In this document: positions 16,389-24,803 of the stretch, piece after piece
Layout of the letters: every line of letters begins with the position of its first letter
How positions within the stretch are numbered: the first letter of the stretch is position 1
Assembly: GCF_003347595.2 (NCBI RefSeq)
Contig: NZ_QCZK02000043.1
Coordinates: forward strand, 32,962-96,961
Direction of reading: 5' to 3'
Source: Botryobacter ruber
GTDB taxonomy: Bacteria; Bacteroidota; Bacteroidia; Cytophagales; Hymenobacteraceae
DNA: 64,000 nt
Program-made: the position numbers and the translations under genes
Notes under the pieces: model-generated
What the model saw: only the letters and a program-made list of their open reading frames with translations
Databases searched by the model: none
Told to the model about the DNA's origin: nothing

Positions 16389-17429
16389 TTAAAATAAATG
16401 GATCTGGTTTTTGGTACAGGCTTCCATCATCTCGTCCGGCCAGATGCTGGCCTGTACTTCGCCGATGTGGGCTTTGCGCAGGAAAAACATGCACAACCTG
16501 GACTGGCCGATACCGCCCCCAATGGTTTGCGGCAGCTCGTCGTTTAGCAGCATCTGGTGCCACATTAAGTTTGCGCGCTCTTCGCAACCGGCCAGGGCTA
16601 ACTGCTTCAGCAGCGCTTCCTTGTTTACCCGGATGCCCATCGATGAAATTTCGAAAGCACGTTGCAGCACATCATTCCAGACCACAATATCGCCGTTCAG
16701 CCCCTTGTGGCCGTCTCCGGTAGGGGTGGTCCAGTCGTCGTAGTCGGGGGCGCGGCCGTCGTGTTTCTCGCCGTTGGCCAGCGAGCCGCCAATGCCTATG
16801 ATAAAGATCGCGCCGTACTCTTTTGCCGCCTGGTCCTCCTTCTCTTTTGCACTCAGGCCCGGGTACCGGTCGTGCAGGTCCTGGGCATGGATGAAGGTGA
16901 TTTCTTCGGGAAGCTGCGGCACCAGTTCCGGGTATTCTTCATGAAGCAGGTATTCTGTGCGCTTCATCACCGAATAAATTTTAGTGACAATGTGCTTGAG
17001 GAAGGCCAGGTTCCTGTCTTCGTCCCGGATCACGCGTTCCCAATCCCACTGGTCTACGTACAGCGAGTGGATGTTATCCAGGTCTTCGTCCGGGCGAATG
17101 GCGTTCATGTCCGTATACAAACCATAGCCTGCCGGAATGTTCAGTCGCTTCAGGTTCCATCTTTTCCACTTTGCCAGCGAATGCACGATTTCGGCATGCG
17201 TCTCGTTCATGAATTTTATCGGGAAGCTTACCGGCCGTTCAATCCCATTTAAGTCATCGTTAATCCCGGTGCCTTTTAATACAAAAAGAGGTGCTGTTAC
17301 CCGGCGCAACCGCAGTTCTGCCGAAAGCTGGTGTTCAAAATAATCTTTTGTTATTTTGATCGCTTTTTCGGTTAGCGTTGGGTTTAAAACAGGTTGATAA
17401 TTAGGCGGTATAAACAAATGGGTACTCAT
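16389..17429 (-). CDS. asnA: Aspartate-ammonia ligase
   Basis: The 346-residue protein matches AsnA, which makes asparagine from aspartate, ammonia and ATP through an adenylate. It resembles a class II aminoacyl-tRNA synthetase core: residues FVLKGTGINDDLNGIERPV, FPIKFMNETHAEIVHSLAKW, YTDMNAIRPDEDLDNIHSLY, and the C-terminal GGGIGQSRLCMFFL motif. It is cytoplasmic. Its upstream gap (17430-17681) contains a duplicated 22-base AT-rich sequence that may be regulatory, and a weak copy of the dispersed repeat. A strong terminator follows. Confidence 0.95.
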   Translation of the reverse strand: MSTHLFIPPNYQPVLNPTLTEKAIKITKDYFEHQLSAELRLRRVTAPLFVLKGTGINDDLNGIERPVSFPIKFMNETHAEIVHSLAKWKRWNLKRLNIPAGYGLYTDMNAIRPDEDLDNIHSLYVDQWDWERVIRDEDRNLAFLKHIVTKIYSVMKRTEYLLHEEYPELVPQLPEEITFIHAQDLHDRYPGLSAKEKEDQAAKEYGAIFIIGIGGSLANGEKHDGRAPDYDDWTTPTGDGHKGLNGDIVVWNDVLQRAFEISSMGIRVNKEALLKQLALAGCEERANLMWHQMLLNDELPQTIGGGIGQSRLCMFFLRKAHIGEVQASIWPDEMMEACTKNQIHLF

Positions 17430-17492
17430 GAAAAACTCCGGTTAAAATCGTATGGGAAATAATAAATATGTTTGAAATTTTGTAACGCCTGC

Positions 17493-17590
17493 AAAAAGCT
17501 TTTTTACTTTTTAATAACCTCTGGCTGTAAGCTATTGAAAAGTGGACAAAGTTAATAAAAGTTTAACGAAAAGCTTTTTACTTTTAAATA
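17493..17590 (-). promoter_or_regulatory. Direct repeat pair upstream of asnA
   Basis: AAAAGCTTTTTTACTTTTTA with flanks (17493-17514) and AAAAGCTTTTTACTTTTAAA with flanks (17569-17590) are near-identical and 76 bases apart, 64 and 140 bases upstream of the asnA start. The paired sites suggest an operator or duplicated promoter. No protein is known for them. Confidence 0.35.
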
Positions 17591-17681
17591 GTAATAAATT
17601 ATTTTGACTTGCTTTAGCACAATAGCAGCGGAAGGAGGTGGTGTTGCCGTGGCTTTTTATGTGCCGCCTGCAATGCCACTG

Positions 17682-18122
17682 TTACTTTTTATTTTCGAGC
17701 AGTTGTTTAAGTAAAGCCAGGTCTTTGTTGTTGGCCCTTCTCATGGCTGATTTCATAAAGGGAGCCAGTAATTTTGAAAAACCGCTTGGTTTTCCGGTGT
17801 TGCGTAACGTCATGTGGGTTTGTCCGTTGGCCACCGTGCTCCAGGTATAGGTTGTTTCCATCGGGAAAGGACCTTCGGAAGTGCGCATCACAAGCTTTTC
17901 CCCCGGAACATATGCTACAATTTCGTAGGTGTAGACCAGTTCCCGTCCCAGAAAATGAGCTTTAAACAGAACCTGTGAACCAACTTGTAGCGGTTTGGGG
18001 GTTTTCCATTCAACGGATTTAATGTTCACATACCACGCCGGTGCATTGTCGGGGTTGGCCGCATATTCCGACACCATGTTTTGCGGTCGGTCAATTGTTG
18101 TTTCTGTTACGATATCTACCAT
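17682..18122 (-). CDS. SRPBCC (START-like) family protein
   Basis: The 146-residue protein fits the SRPBCC fold: an N-terminal strand VDIVTETTIDRPQNMVSEYA, then NPDNAPAWYVNIKSVEW, central strands GSQVLFKAHFLGRELVYTYE and TYTWSTVANGQTHMTLRNTG, and a long C-terminal helix (MRRANNKDLALLKQLLENKK). Such proteins bind hydrophobic ligands in a deep pocket; the ligand here is unknown. It has no signal peptide and stands alone. Confidence 0.85.
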   Translation of the reverse strand: MVDIVTETTIDRPQNMVSEYAANPDNAPAWYVNIKSVEWKTPKPLQVGSQVLFKAHFLGRELVYTYEIVAYVPGEKLVMRTSEGPFPMETTYTWSTVANGQTHMTLRNTGKPSGFSKLLAPFMKSAMRRANNKDLALLKQLLENKK

Positions 18123-18214
18123 AAGATGTGTTGGCGTTGTAGTGTGTTCAGTTAAAATCAGTTAGGCAAACGTCTGCGGTACGAGAGCAGTAATGCAGGA
18201 CGGGACAAGGAAAA

Positions 18215-18253
18215 CAAAAAGCCGCTGACCCGGTAACGGACAGCGGCTTTTTG
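18215..18253 (-). terminator. Intrinsic terminator of the coiled-coil protein gene
   Basis: A 13-bp stem (CAAAAAGCCGCTG / CAGCGGCTTTTTG) closes a 13-base loop 15 bases after the stop of the gene at 18269-19210. On the minus strand the stem runs into GTTTTCC. Confidence 0.8.
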
Positions 18254-18268
18254 TATGGATTCCTGTTC

Positions 18269-19210
18269 TTATTTCAGCACAAAAGAGGTTTTGCCAATCA
18301 TCACGCCATCGGCATACAGTTCTACGGTATGCGCGCCTTTTTTGTATTCGGCTCCCTTGTCGTATATAAAGCTGATTTGCTGCTGCGTATTATCAAATAC
18401 GAAATCGCGTTTGGCGGTATAGTACATGTCTTCACCATCTATCTGGAAAGTACCCGATCCGGTAGAAAGGTTGTAAAGGGCGGCGCCATCAGGTTCGATC
18501 AAGCGCATGTAAACCGTTTTTGGCTCTTTAGGGGCTACCTCGTTTTTGGCAAGTTTAAACGCTACCCTGATCTTCTCGACCGTCCTGGCCCGGAACTCAT
18601 TTTCCTTGTCGTCTTTCTCTTTGCCGCGTTTGTTTAACACGTTTACCCCGATGTTCTCGGCTTCCAGTTTGGAGGCTACCTTAACCTTTTCAACCAGGTC
18701 GAGGTTGGTGGTTTTCATGGTGGTCAGGCTGTCGGCAAGTTGATTCTGCGTGGTCTTGAGGGTCGTGTTCTCGGTGTACAGCACCTCGTTGTCCTTTTTC
18801 AGGCTGGCAATCTGCTGGTCTTTTTCTTTCAGCTGCTGCTCAAAGGCCTTGGCACGTTCCTGGTACCTGCGCTGGTCGGAAAGCGAAAAGCTCCTGTTCC
18901 GGAAACCACGCAGCTCGTTCAGGTCTGCATTAATAGACACAATTTTCGCCTCCAGCGAGTCGTTTTCCAGTCCCATGGCCTGCAGTTCCTGGCTCTGGCG
19001 TTCGAAGTCTGCCTTCAGGGCTTCGTACACTTTTATCTGGTTTTCCAGTTCGCTGTTTTTTACCCGGATTACTTCCTGCTGTTCTTCTGCCTGTTCTTTT
19101 TTCTGGTAGTTACTGTAAAGTAGTATGCCGTTAATACTTAGCAGGATGACAAACAGGCCACCGATAAGCAATTTTCTGTTTCCTCTGTTTTCAGGAGTTT
19201 GTGTGGACAT
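18269..19210 (-). CDS. Membrane-anchored coiled-coil protein with C-terminal beta domain
   Basis: The protein has 313 residues: a short cytoplasmic N-terminus, one membrane helix (about 14-34, LLIGGLFVILLSINGILLY), a long coiled coil (about 35-185, many Glu/Gln/Lys heptads), and a C-terminal beta-sandwich-like domain (about 205-313) with TVYMRLIEPDGAALYN and KKGAHTVELYADGVMIG. The layout suggests a periplasm-spanning scaffold. I know such proteins as conserved in Cytophagales but without an established function. It ends in a strong terminator. Confidence 0.7.
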   Translation of the reverse strand: MSTQTPENRGNRKLLIGGLFVILLSINGILLYSNYQKKEQAEEQQEVIRVKNSELENQIKVYEALKADFERQSQELQAMGLENDSLEAKIVSINADLNELRGFRNRSFSLSDQRRYQERAKAFEQQLKEKDQQIASLKKDNEVLYTENTTLKTTQNQLADSLTTMKTTNLDLVEKVKVASKLEAENIGVNVLNKRGKEKDDKENEFRARTVEKIRVAFKLAKNEVAPKEPKTVYMRLIEPDGAALYNLSTGSGTFQIDGEDMYYTAKRDFVFDNTQQQISFIYDKGAEYKKGAHTVELYADGVMIGKTSFVLK

Positions 19211-19309
19211 AATAATTAAAGTTTGTTAGTATTGCCGGTTTAAATATATTGTAGTTTTAATACAAAAACGGCTTTTATGCGCGTATCAAATATAATAGTT
19301 TACTTTTAA

Positions 19310-19909
19310 ATGTATAGCTTGATGACTGAAGATTTTAATGCTGCATACTGGCAGGACCGGTACCAGACCGCCCGGACAGGTTGGGATACAGGTACTATAA
19401 CGACCCCGTTAAAAGAATATTTTGACCAGCTGGATAATAAAAACCTGCGCATCCTGGTGCCCGGTTGTGGGAACGCCTATGAAGCCGAATACCTGTTCCG
19501 GCACGGCTTTAAGCAGGTGTATCTGGTTGATATTGCAGCGGCTCCCCTGGAAAATTTTGCCGCCCGCGTGCCGGACTTCCCGAAGGAGCAGCTCCTGCAC
19601 CAGGATTTCTTCTCGCTTGCTGGCAGCTACGACCTGCTCGTGGAGCAGACGTTTTTCTGTGCGCTTTCGCCGGAGCTGCGATTTGCCTATGCTAAGAAAT
19701 GCGCCGACCTGCTGGCGCCGGGCGGAAAGCTGGTGGGGCTGTTGTTTGATACCATCTTCGAGCAGCCGGGGCCGCCATTCGGCGGGAGCAGGGAAGAGTA
19801 CCGGACTTATTTTGAGCCTTACTTTAATTTTCTTCATTTCGAAACAGCCTATAATTCCATTCAGCCAAGGCAGGGGAGGGAGCTGTTTATTTGCCTGCAA
19901 AAGAAGTAA
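19310..19909 (+). CDS. TPMT-family SAM-dependent methyltransferase
   Basis: The protein has 199 residues (198 or fewer if the ATG at 19322 is used). Motifs are AYWQDRYQTARTGWDTG at the N-terminus, the SAM-binding block ILVPGCGNAYEAEYL, VDIAAAPLENF, and the TPMT-type catalytic segment VEQTFFCALSPELR with LFDTIFEQPGPPFGGSREEY near the end. The family methylates sulfur, selenium, tellurium or halide acceptors; the true substrate is unknown. It is followed 58 bases later by kdsA. Confidence 0.88.
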   Translation: MYSLMTEDFNAAYWQDRYQTARTGWDTGTITTPLKEYFDQLDNKNLRILVPGCGNAYEAEYLFRHGFKQVYLVDIAAAPLENFAARVPDFPKEQLLHQDFFSLAGSYDLLVEQTFFCALSPELRFAYAKKCADLLAPGGKLVGLLFDTIFEQPGPPFGGSREEYRTYFEPYFNFLHFETAYNSIQPRQGRELFICLQKK

Positions 19910-19930
19910 GCCATATCAGGCGCTAATTTG

Positions 19931-19938
19931 TACATTTG
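19931..19938 (+). promoter_or_regulatory. Candidate -7 element for kdsA
   Basis: TACATTTG fits the Bacteroidota -7 consensus TAnnTTTG and lies 29 bases upstream of the kdsA start. A good -33 TTTG at the usual distance is not seen, so this is tentative. Confidence 0.35.
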
Positions 19939-19967
19939 CGTCCTGTAAACCACAACTGAAACCGACT

Positions 19968-20777
19968 ATGTTTGAGATACCTAAATTAAAGCACACCGAC
20001 TCCGGCAACTTCTTTTTAATGGCTGGCCCCTGCGCCATCGAAGGCGAAGAAATGGCGCTGCGTATAGCAGAACACCTGAAAGAACTGACCGACAGGCTGC
20101 AGGTGCCGCTGATCTTTAAAGGCTCTTACCGCAAAGCCAACCGCTCAAGGCTGGACTCTTTCCAGGGCATTGGTGACGAAAAAGCGCTGCGTATTCTGCA
20201 AAAAGTAAGCGAAACATTTGAGGTGCCCACGGTTACCGATATTCACGAAACACACGAAGCGGCCATGGCTGCCGCGTATGTCGATGTGCTGCAGATCCCG
20301 GCTTTCCTGTGCCGCCAGACCGACCTGCTGGTTGCGGCTGCCGAAACGGGTAAAGTAGTGAACATCAAAAAAGGCCAGTTTTTGTCTGGTGCCGCCATGC
20401 GCTTTGCCGTGGAAAAAGTACGCGAATCCGGGAACGAAAAAGTAATCCTGACCGACCGTGGCAACAGCTTCGGCTACTCCGACCTGGTAGTGGATTTCCG
20501 GAACATCCCCGAAATGCAGGCCAACCAGGTGCCGGTGGTGATGGACGTAACGCACTCGCTGCAGCAGCCTAACCAAAGTTCCGGCGTTACCGGTGGCAAA
20601 CCCGCCCTCATCGAAACCATTGCCAAAGCAGCGATAGCCGTAGGCGCTGACGGCCTTTTTATCGAAACGCATCCCGAACCCGCAACTGCTAAATCGGACG
20701 GAGCGAACATGCTGCCGCTGGCACAGCTGGAAAACCTGCTGCAGAAGCTTATCCGGGTGAGGCAGGCGGTGCGGTAA
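19968..20777 (+). CDS. kdsA: 3-deoxy-8-phosphooctulonate synthase
   Basis: I set the start at ATG 19968 (MFEIPKLKHTDSGNFFLMAG), which gives the normal KdsA length of 269 residues; the open frame continues upstream only because it overlaps the methyltransferase gene. Signatures are GPCAIEGEEMALRIA, IFKGSYRKANRSRLDSFQG, VPTVTDIHE, LQIPAFLCRQTDLLVAAAET, VNIKKGQFLSG and FIETHPEPATAKSDGANML. The enzyme condenses arabinose 5-phosphate with phosphoenolpyruvate to Kdo 8-phosphate for lipopolysaccharide core synthesis in the cytoplasm. Confidence 0.96.
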   Translation: MFEIPKLKHTDSGNFFLMAGPCAIEGEEMALRIAEHLKELTDRLQVPLIFKGSYRKANRSRLDSFQGIGDEKALRILQKVSETFEVPTVTDIHETHEAAMAAAYVDVLQIPAFLCRQTDLLVAAAETGKVVNIKKGQFLSGAAMRFAVEKVRESGNEKVILTDRGNSFGYSDLVVDFRNIPEMQANQVPVVMDVTHSLQQPNQSSGVTGGKPALIETIAKAAIAVGADGLFIETHPEPATAKSDGANMLPLAQLENLLQKLIRVRQAVR

Positions 20778-20876
20778 GTTCGTTTTCTATTCTCATCATG
20801 TGATGGTTGTTTGTAGGTTTCTATAGATAACCGTAGGTTAGTTATAGATAGGAGGTTGATGTAAAAAATTAGAAAA

Positions 20877-21908
20877 ATGAACAAAGCGTTCTTCATGCTT
20901 TTTGTGATTCTTGTATCTTCCTGCACATCGGAAAGCAACTGGTCAGATTTCAAAGCTAAGGGTTTGCCAAATGATAGCGAGACCTACAACGATTTGGTAT
21001 TTGTAAATGACTCTTTAGGCTACTTGGGTGGGGCAAGGTTAAATATTTCAGGAACTATTGAAGACCATAATTTACAGCATCATGCTGTTTTATATGAAAC
21101 AACAGATGCAGGAAATTCATGGCAGAAAATTCCTGTAAGTTATTATGGAGGTGTTGAAAGAGTGTTTTCTTTCAAAGATACTTTAGTTTTGCTCATACAG
21201 CACGTTACTGCAGACACTATCTACATCCTGAAGTATTCTAAGCCTGGAAAAGAAGTGGAACAGATACTTAGCTACCCTAATAGCCATTTTGTGAGGGGAA
21301 TCCATTTTGAGAGTCCAACATCAGGCAAAGTCATTCTTGATGACAGAAAAGAGCAGAGCCTGCTAAGCTATAACGGTAGTAAATGGGACACGCTCCTAGC
21401 GCTTCCCAAGAATCACTACCGCCACACGATTTATGAGGATAGAGTAGTTTCCTTAATTCCAGAAAGAGGGACAGGACTTACAAAAGGTATTTTAGTAACT
21501 GATATACTAACCCAAGAAAAGAAGGAGGTTCTGTTTGCCACACCTTATGCTATTGCCTCGCAAGCAAAAGCTCGCGAGGAGCTTTATTTGGCAGCAAGTA
21601 GTGGTGAAAAAGGAAAAATCATCAAGTACTCAGGAGGCAAGATAAGTGAGATTGAGTTAGGCGAATATGCAGAGTATAGACCTGATGAAGTGTTTGCTTT
21701 TGGAAATACAATTGCGGTAGTTGGAAACAGACAAAAGGATGTAGCTTTTCTTGGTGTAGCTCATTCTTTCCTGCTTTCAAAAGATGGTGGAAAAACATGG
21801 GTGTTGGAAGAACTACCTAACCCACTATCCTTTAGCCCTGCTTTCTTGTACCGTGACCAATTCTTCATCAGTAGTGAGTTTACTGGTCATTTTCAGATTA
21901 GAAAATAA
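20877..21908 (+). CDS. AT-rich lipoprotein with BNR-like repeats, unknown function
   Basis: The 343-residue protein starts with a lipoprotein signal (MNKAFFMLFVILVSSC, then TSES). Two BNR/Asp-box-like motifs are visible: YETTDAGNSWQKIP (about 80-93) and LLSKDGGKTWVLEELP (about 303-318). These suggest a beta-propeller like sialidase or HCF136-type proteins, but without enzyme signature residues that I can identify. Its AT content is higher than its neighbours, hinting at transfer. The upstream gap shows no promoter I can defend. A short hairpin CGGTAG-loop-CTACCG (21932-21948) follows the stop. Confidence 0.6.
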   Translation: MNKAFFMLFVILVSSCTSESNWSDFKAKGLPNDSETYNDLVFVNDSLGYLGGARLNISGTIEDHNLQHHAVLYETTDAGNSWQKIPVSYYGGVERVFSFKDTLVLLIQHVTADTIYILKYSKPGKEVEQILSYPNSHFVRGIHFESPTSGKVILDDRKEQSLLSYNGSKWDTLLALPKNHYRHTIYEDRVVSLIPERGTGLTKGILVTDILTQEKKEVLFATPYAIASQAKAREELYLAASSGEKGKIIKYSGGKISEIELGEYAEYRPDEVFAFGNTIAVVGNRQKDVAFLGVAHSFLLSKDGGKTWVLEELPNPLSFSPAFLYRDQFFISSEFTGHFQIRK

Positions 21909-21994
21909 AATCGGTAATAATCAAATCTTTACGGTAGCTATACTACCGCAAAGCCAAAATCTATTGTCCCTTAGAACAAAAATCATCCACTCTC

Positions 21995-22288
21995 CTAATA
22001 CTCCACCTGAACCGTTAATGGGCTGTAGATTCCTAACGTCATGGCATTGAGGAGTACATCTTTGAACGTGAGTTTAACCGTGATTTTATAATCTGTTGCG
22101 TCATGGCTCATCGCTTTCGGGTCGGGGGCTGTGCCGACGTGGATTAATCCCAGGAAAAGAAATTTATTCCGCTTTACGGTTACCTGTTCCCGCGGCTTTT
22201 CCTGTCCGACTACGAATTGGGTGGGATGGCAGGCGCTCATCCCCAGAACTAACAGCACCAGGTAAGTGAGTTTAAGGCTGCATTTCAT
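21995..22288 (-). CDS. Bor-like lipoprotein
   Basis: I set the start at 22288, giving 97 residues with a lipoprotein signal (MKCSLKLTYLVLLVLGMSAC, then HPTQ); the frame extends upstream without a better start. The body matches the pattern of the lambda Bor / Lipoprotein_Bor family: an N-terminal FVVGQEKPREQ, a FLFLGLIHVG strand, and the C-terminal signature LNAMTLGIYSPLTVQVEY, like LLGFITLGIYTPLEARVYC in Bor. Bor is an outer-membrane lipoprotein linked to serum resistance in enterobacteria; the role here is unknown. Confidence 0.7.
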   Translation of the reverse strand: MKCSLKLTYLVLLVLGMSACHPTQFVVGQEKPREQVTVKRNKFLFLGLIHVGTAPDPKAMSHDATDYKITVKLTFKDVLLNAMTLGIYSPLTVQVEY

Positions 22289-22462
22289 ATTCTTCAGTAT
22301 TTGAGGACAAGATGCAGCTATTGCTTTACATGGAAAATGAGCTGGATCATTTTCAGAAAATTTACCTGTGATTTTCAGCAACCCGCACTGCTATTGAAAG
22401 GACAGCAACACCACGGGAAGCAGTCAAAATCCTGGCTGCACCTGCCACCACAGCCTCTGCTG

Positions 22463-23248
22463 CTAATAGTAAAGCGTAAAATTCTCCTTAGGCTGCGTTT
22501 CCCGGAAAAAGACCAGTCCCACATAAAACAAATCTACCGTCTGGCGCACCTGCGGGTGCTTTTTAATTTCGAGCCAGGCCTTTTTCATTTCCTGTGACCA
22601 GTACAGGTCGTCAACTACAAACACGCTGTGCTCGTGGTGCTTTTGCAGGCAAGCGTTAAAGTAGCGCATGGTGGGCTCGTAGCGGTGGTTGCCGTCGAAG
22701 AACACAAAGTCCAGTTGCTGTACCTGTTGCAGCTGCTGTTCGAGGGTTTCATCCAGGTTGCCTTGTACTAAGTTTACCTGTTTGAGAGAGAGTTGCTTCA
22801 GGTTTTCGCGGGCAGCGCGGGCAATGTTGGGGCAACCTTCGAACGTGTAAATAGCGGCCTGTTTACGGGCTTCGGCCAGGTAGCAGGTGGTAACGCCGAG
22901 CGAGGTGCCTAAATCAAAAATAGTGGCAGGCTGAAAATGGTTGACCAGCCGGAAGAGCAGCTGCCCATATTTGGCTGGTTTGGCAGAGGTGCGTGCGATC
23001 TCTTTTACTTTCCGGGTTTTGTGGCTGCCGCTTTTCGGGCCAGCGCCAAAGTCGGTTACCTGCAGTGCTCGGTTGTCGCGCAGCAGTTTTTTGCGAAGCT
23101 GCTCTACTCTGGCATAAGCATAATAATGGCCGGTGTGGCGAATTACGTTGTGGTACAGGTTAAAGACAAAGGGGGAGTGTACACCATGAAGTTTAAAAGC
23201 CCGGAGCCTGTAGAGCAGGTATTCAGCCGCTAGTCGAAAAGGAAGCAC
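22463..23248 (-). CDS. Class I SAM-dependent methyltransferase (O-methyltransferase-like)
   Basis: The 261-residue protein begins with an amphipathic region and then a conserved Bacteroidota-style domain: LHGVHSPFVFNLYHNVIRH, DFGAGPKSGSHKTRKVKEIA. The SAM-binding core is TIFDLGTSLGVTTCYLAEA, YTFEGCPNIARAARENL, VNLVQGNLDETLEQQLQ, and FVFFDGNHRYEPTMRYF with the acidic motif common to O-methyltransferases. The acceptor is unknown. A dispersed repeat copy (22435-22464) abuts its stop codon. Confidence 0.83.
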   Translation of the reverse strand: MLPFRLAAEYLLYRLRAFKLHGVHSPFVFNLYHNVIRHTGHYYAYARVEQLRKKLLRDNRALQVTDFGAGPKSGSHKTRKVKEIARTSAKPAKYGQLLFRLVNHFQPATIFDLGTSLGVTTCYLAEARKQAAIYTFEGCPNIARAARENLKQLSLKQVNLVQGNLDETLEQQLQQVQQLDFVFFDGNHRYEPTMRYFNACLQKHHEHSVFVVDDLYWSQEMKKAWLEIKKHPQVRQTVDLFYVGLVFFRETQPKENFTLYY

Positions 23249-23253
23249 GGTTT

Positions 23254-23495
23254 GAGTTAGAAAGTTAGAGAGTTTGGGAGTTCGAAAGTTTAGGAGTTAG
23301 AAAGTTGGGGAATTTTTGTAGGGGTTGAAAATTTTCAACCCTAAATTATATAAAATTTAATTTCTGCTCCTGCCACCATTGCCTCTCATCCTGGTAATCA
23401 ACAAATCTTTTTCATCTTGTTCAGACAAAATAATCCTGATTCAGACAAAAAAATCATAGTCATCAGTTTAATCACCGTTAATCAAAGGTTCAGGC
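23254..23495. repeat. Composite intergenic element (copy 2)
   Basis: It has the same order as 11069-11402: tandem purine-rich units (GAGTTAGAAAGTTAGAGAGT and so on, 23254-23308), a palindrome (GGGGTTGAAAATTTTCAACC, about 23318-23337), a dispersed repeat copy (23366-23392), then CAGACAAAATAATCCTGAT units and a degenerate end TTAATCAAAGGTTCAGGC near 23477-23495. It lies between a methyltransferase gene and apaG. Confidence 0.55.
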
Positions 23496-23501
23496 AAATA
23501 A

Positions 23502-23888
23502 TCAGTTCAGCTTATAAGGCACCACCAGGGTAAATTCGGGAATGGTCACATAAAAATTTTTGCCGTCGAGCAGGCGCTCCATCAGGTAGTTGCCGCGCAT
23601 TTTGCCCATGCCTGTTTTCAGGTTGCAGCCCGATACGTACTCGTGTGTCTCGCCCGGTTCCAGCACCGGTTGCTGGCCAACAACGCCTTCGCCTTCCACT
23701 TCGCGCACCACACCGGCTGAATCGTGGATGTACCAGTGGCGGCGCAGCAGTTTCACGGTAAATTCACTGTGGTTCTCGATTCTTATTTTGTAAGCAAATA
23801 CATAATGCTGCTGAACCGGACTGGAGTAATCGGGAAGGTAGTTGGTGGTAACGGTAACTTTTACGCCTTCGGTAGTTTTTGTATCCAT
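23502..23888 (-). CDS. apaG: ApaG family protein
   Basis: The 128-residue protein covers the whole ApaG fold: VTVTTNYLPDYSSPVQQHYV, FAYKIRIENHSEFTVKLLRRHWYI, VEGEGVVGQQPVLEPGE, HEYVSGCNLKTGMGKMRG and the final FTLVVPYKLN. The family is a fibronectin-III-like beta sandwich; in enterobacteria it is linked to divalent cation handling, but the biochemical role is unclear. It is divergent from ung with a 100-base gap. Confidence 0.95.
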   Translation of the reverse strand: MDTKTTEGVKVTVTTNYLPDYSSPVQQHYVFAYKIRIENHSEFTVKLLRRHWYIHDSAGVVREVEGEGVVGQQPVLEPGETHEYVSGCNLKTGMGKMRGNYLMERLLDGKNFYVTIPEFTLVVPYKLN

Positions 23889-23988
23889 GTTTCAGACTTT
23901 TTTGTATACTTAGAAATTGTTTCAGGCAGGAGCTAATTTACCTGAAGCTGATTCCGTGATCATCTAACTCAAATTTACGAACTAAGCC

Positions 23989-24651
23989 ATGACTGTAAAG
24001 ATAGAAGAAAGCTGGCAAAAAGTATTACAAGATGAATTTGAAAAGCCGTATTTCAAAAATCTTGTCGCTTTTGTTAAAGACGAATACGCTACCCAAAAAG
24101 TTTACCCTGCGGGTAACGAGATTTTCAATGCCTTCCAGATGTGCCCGTTTGATGAGGTAAAAGTAGTGATTCTGGGGCAGGACCCTTACCACGGGCCACG
24201 GCAGGCAAACGGGCTGGCTTTTTCTGTTCATGATGATGTACGCACGCCGCCATCTCTTGTTAATATCTTCAAGGAAATTAAAAACGACCTGGGCAAAGAC
24301 CTGCCACCCACCGGTAATCTGGAGCGCTGGGCCAAGCAGGGGGTGCTGTTATTAAATGCAACTTTAACCGTACGGGCAGGAGCCGCCGGTTCGCACCAGC
24401 GCAAAGGCTGGGAAGAATTTACCGATGCCGTGGTGCAGAAAGTTAACGAACTGAAGGAGCATGTGGTGTTTATGCTGTGGGGCGCCTACGCCCAGAAAAA
24501 AGGGGCTTTTATCGACGAAAAAAAACACCTGGTGCTCAAAGCAGCGCACCCTTCACCGTTTGCCGCCGACCGGGGTTTTTTCGGCAGCAGGCACTTCAGC
24601 AAAGCCAACGCTTACCTGGAGTCGGTAGGGAAGGAGCCGATAGACTGGTAA
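23989..24651 (+). CDS. ung: Uracil-DNA glycosylase
   Basis: The 220-residue protein is a family 1 UDG. The water-activating motif GQDPYHGPRQANGLAFSV has D65 and H68; the uracil-binding Asn lies in LLLNATLTV; the DNA-intercalation loop is AAHPSPFAADRGFFGSRHFS. It removes uracil from DNA in base-excision repair in the cytoplasm. Length and start agree with the family. It is divergent from apaG. Confidence 0.97.
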   Translation: MTVKIEESWQKVLQDEFEKPYFKNLVAFVKDEYATQKVYPAGNEIFNAFQMCPFDEVKVVILGQDPYHGPRQANGLAFSVHDDVRTPPSLVNIFKEIKNDLGKDLPPTGNLERWAKQGVLLLNATLTVRAGAAGSHQRKGWEEFTDAVVQKVNELKEHVVFMLWGAYAQKKGAFIDEKKHLVLKAAHPSPFAADRGFFGSRHFSKANAYLESVGKEPIDW

Positions 24652-24697
24652 AATTCTTTCGCTATTTTTTGCTTTCCATGCAACTATGGCAGCCGGA

Positions 24698-24730
24698 TTT
24701 GGGTCAGACAAGCAGTTGATACTATCTTTG
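24698..24730 (+). promoter_or_regulatory. Candidate promoter of the DUF4397 lipoprotein gene
   Basis: TTTG at 24698-24701 and TATCTTTG at 24723-24730 match the Bacteroidota -33 (TTTG) and -7 (TAnnTTTG) elements with a 21-base spacer. They lie 73 bases before the start at 24804. Confidence 0.5.
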
Positions 24731-24803
24731 GCGTTGTAACGTTAGTTTACAAAGCCAGCAGTTCCTGTTGTGTTTTTTAATTTTTTCACATTTAAAATTT
24801 TCT

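Noticed and set aside
17625..17655. Further copy of the dispersed repeat
   Set aside because: The match is weak (GGAGGTGGTGTTGCCGTGGC) and was not counted with confidence.
19422..19967. Upstream extension of kdsA
   Set aside because: The extension overlaps the methyltransferase gene in another frame, and KdsA normally starts at the residue chosen.
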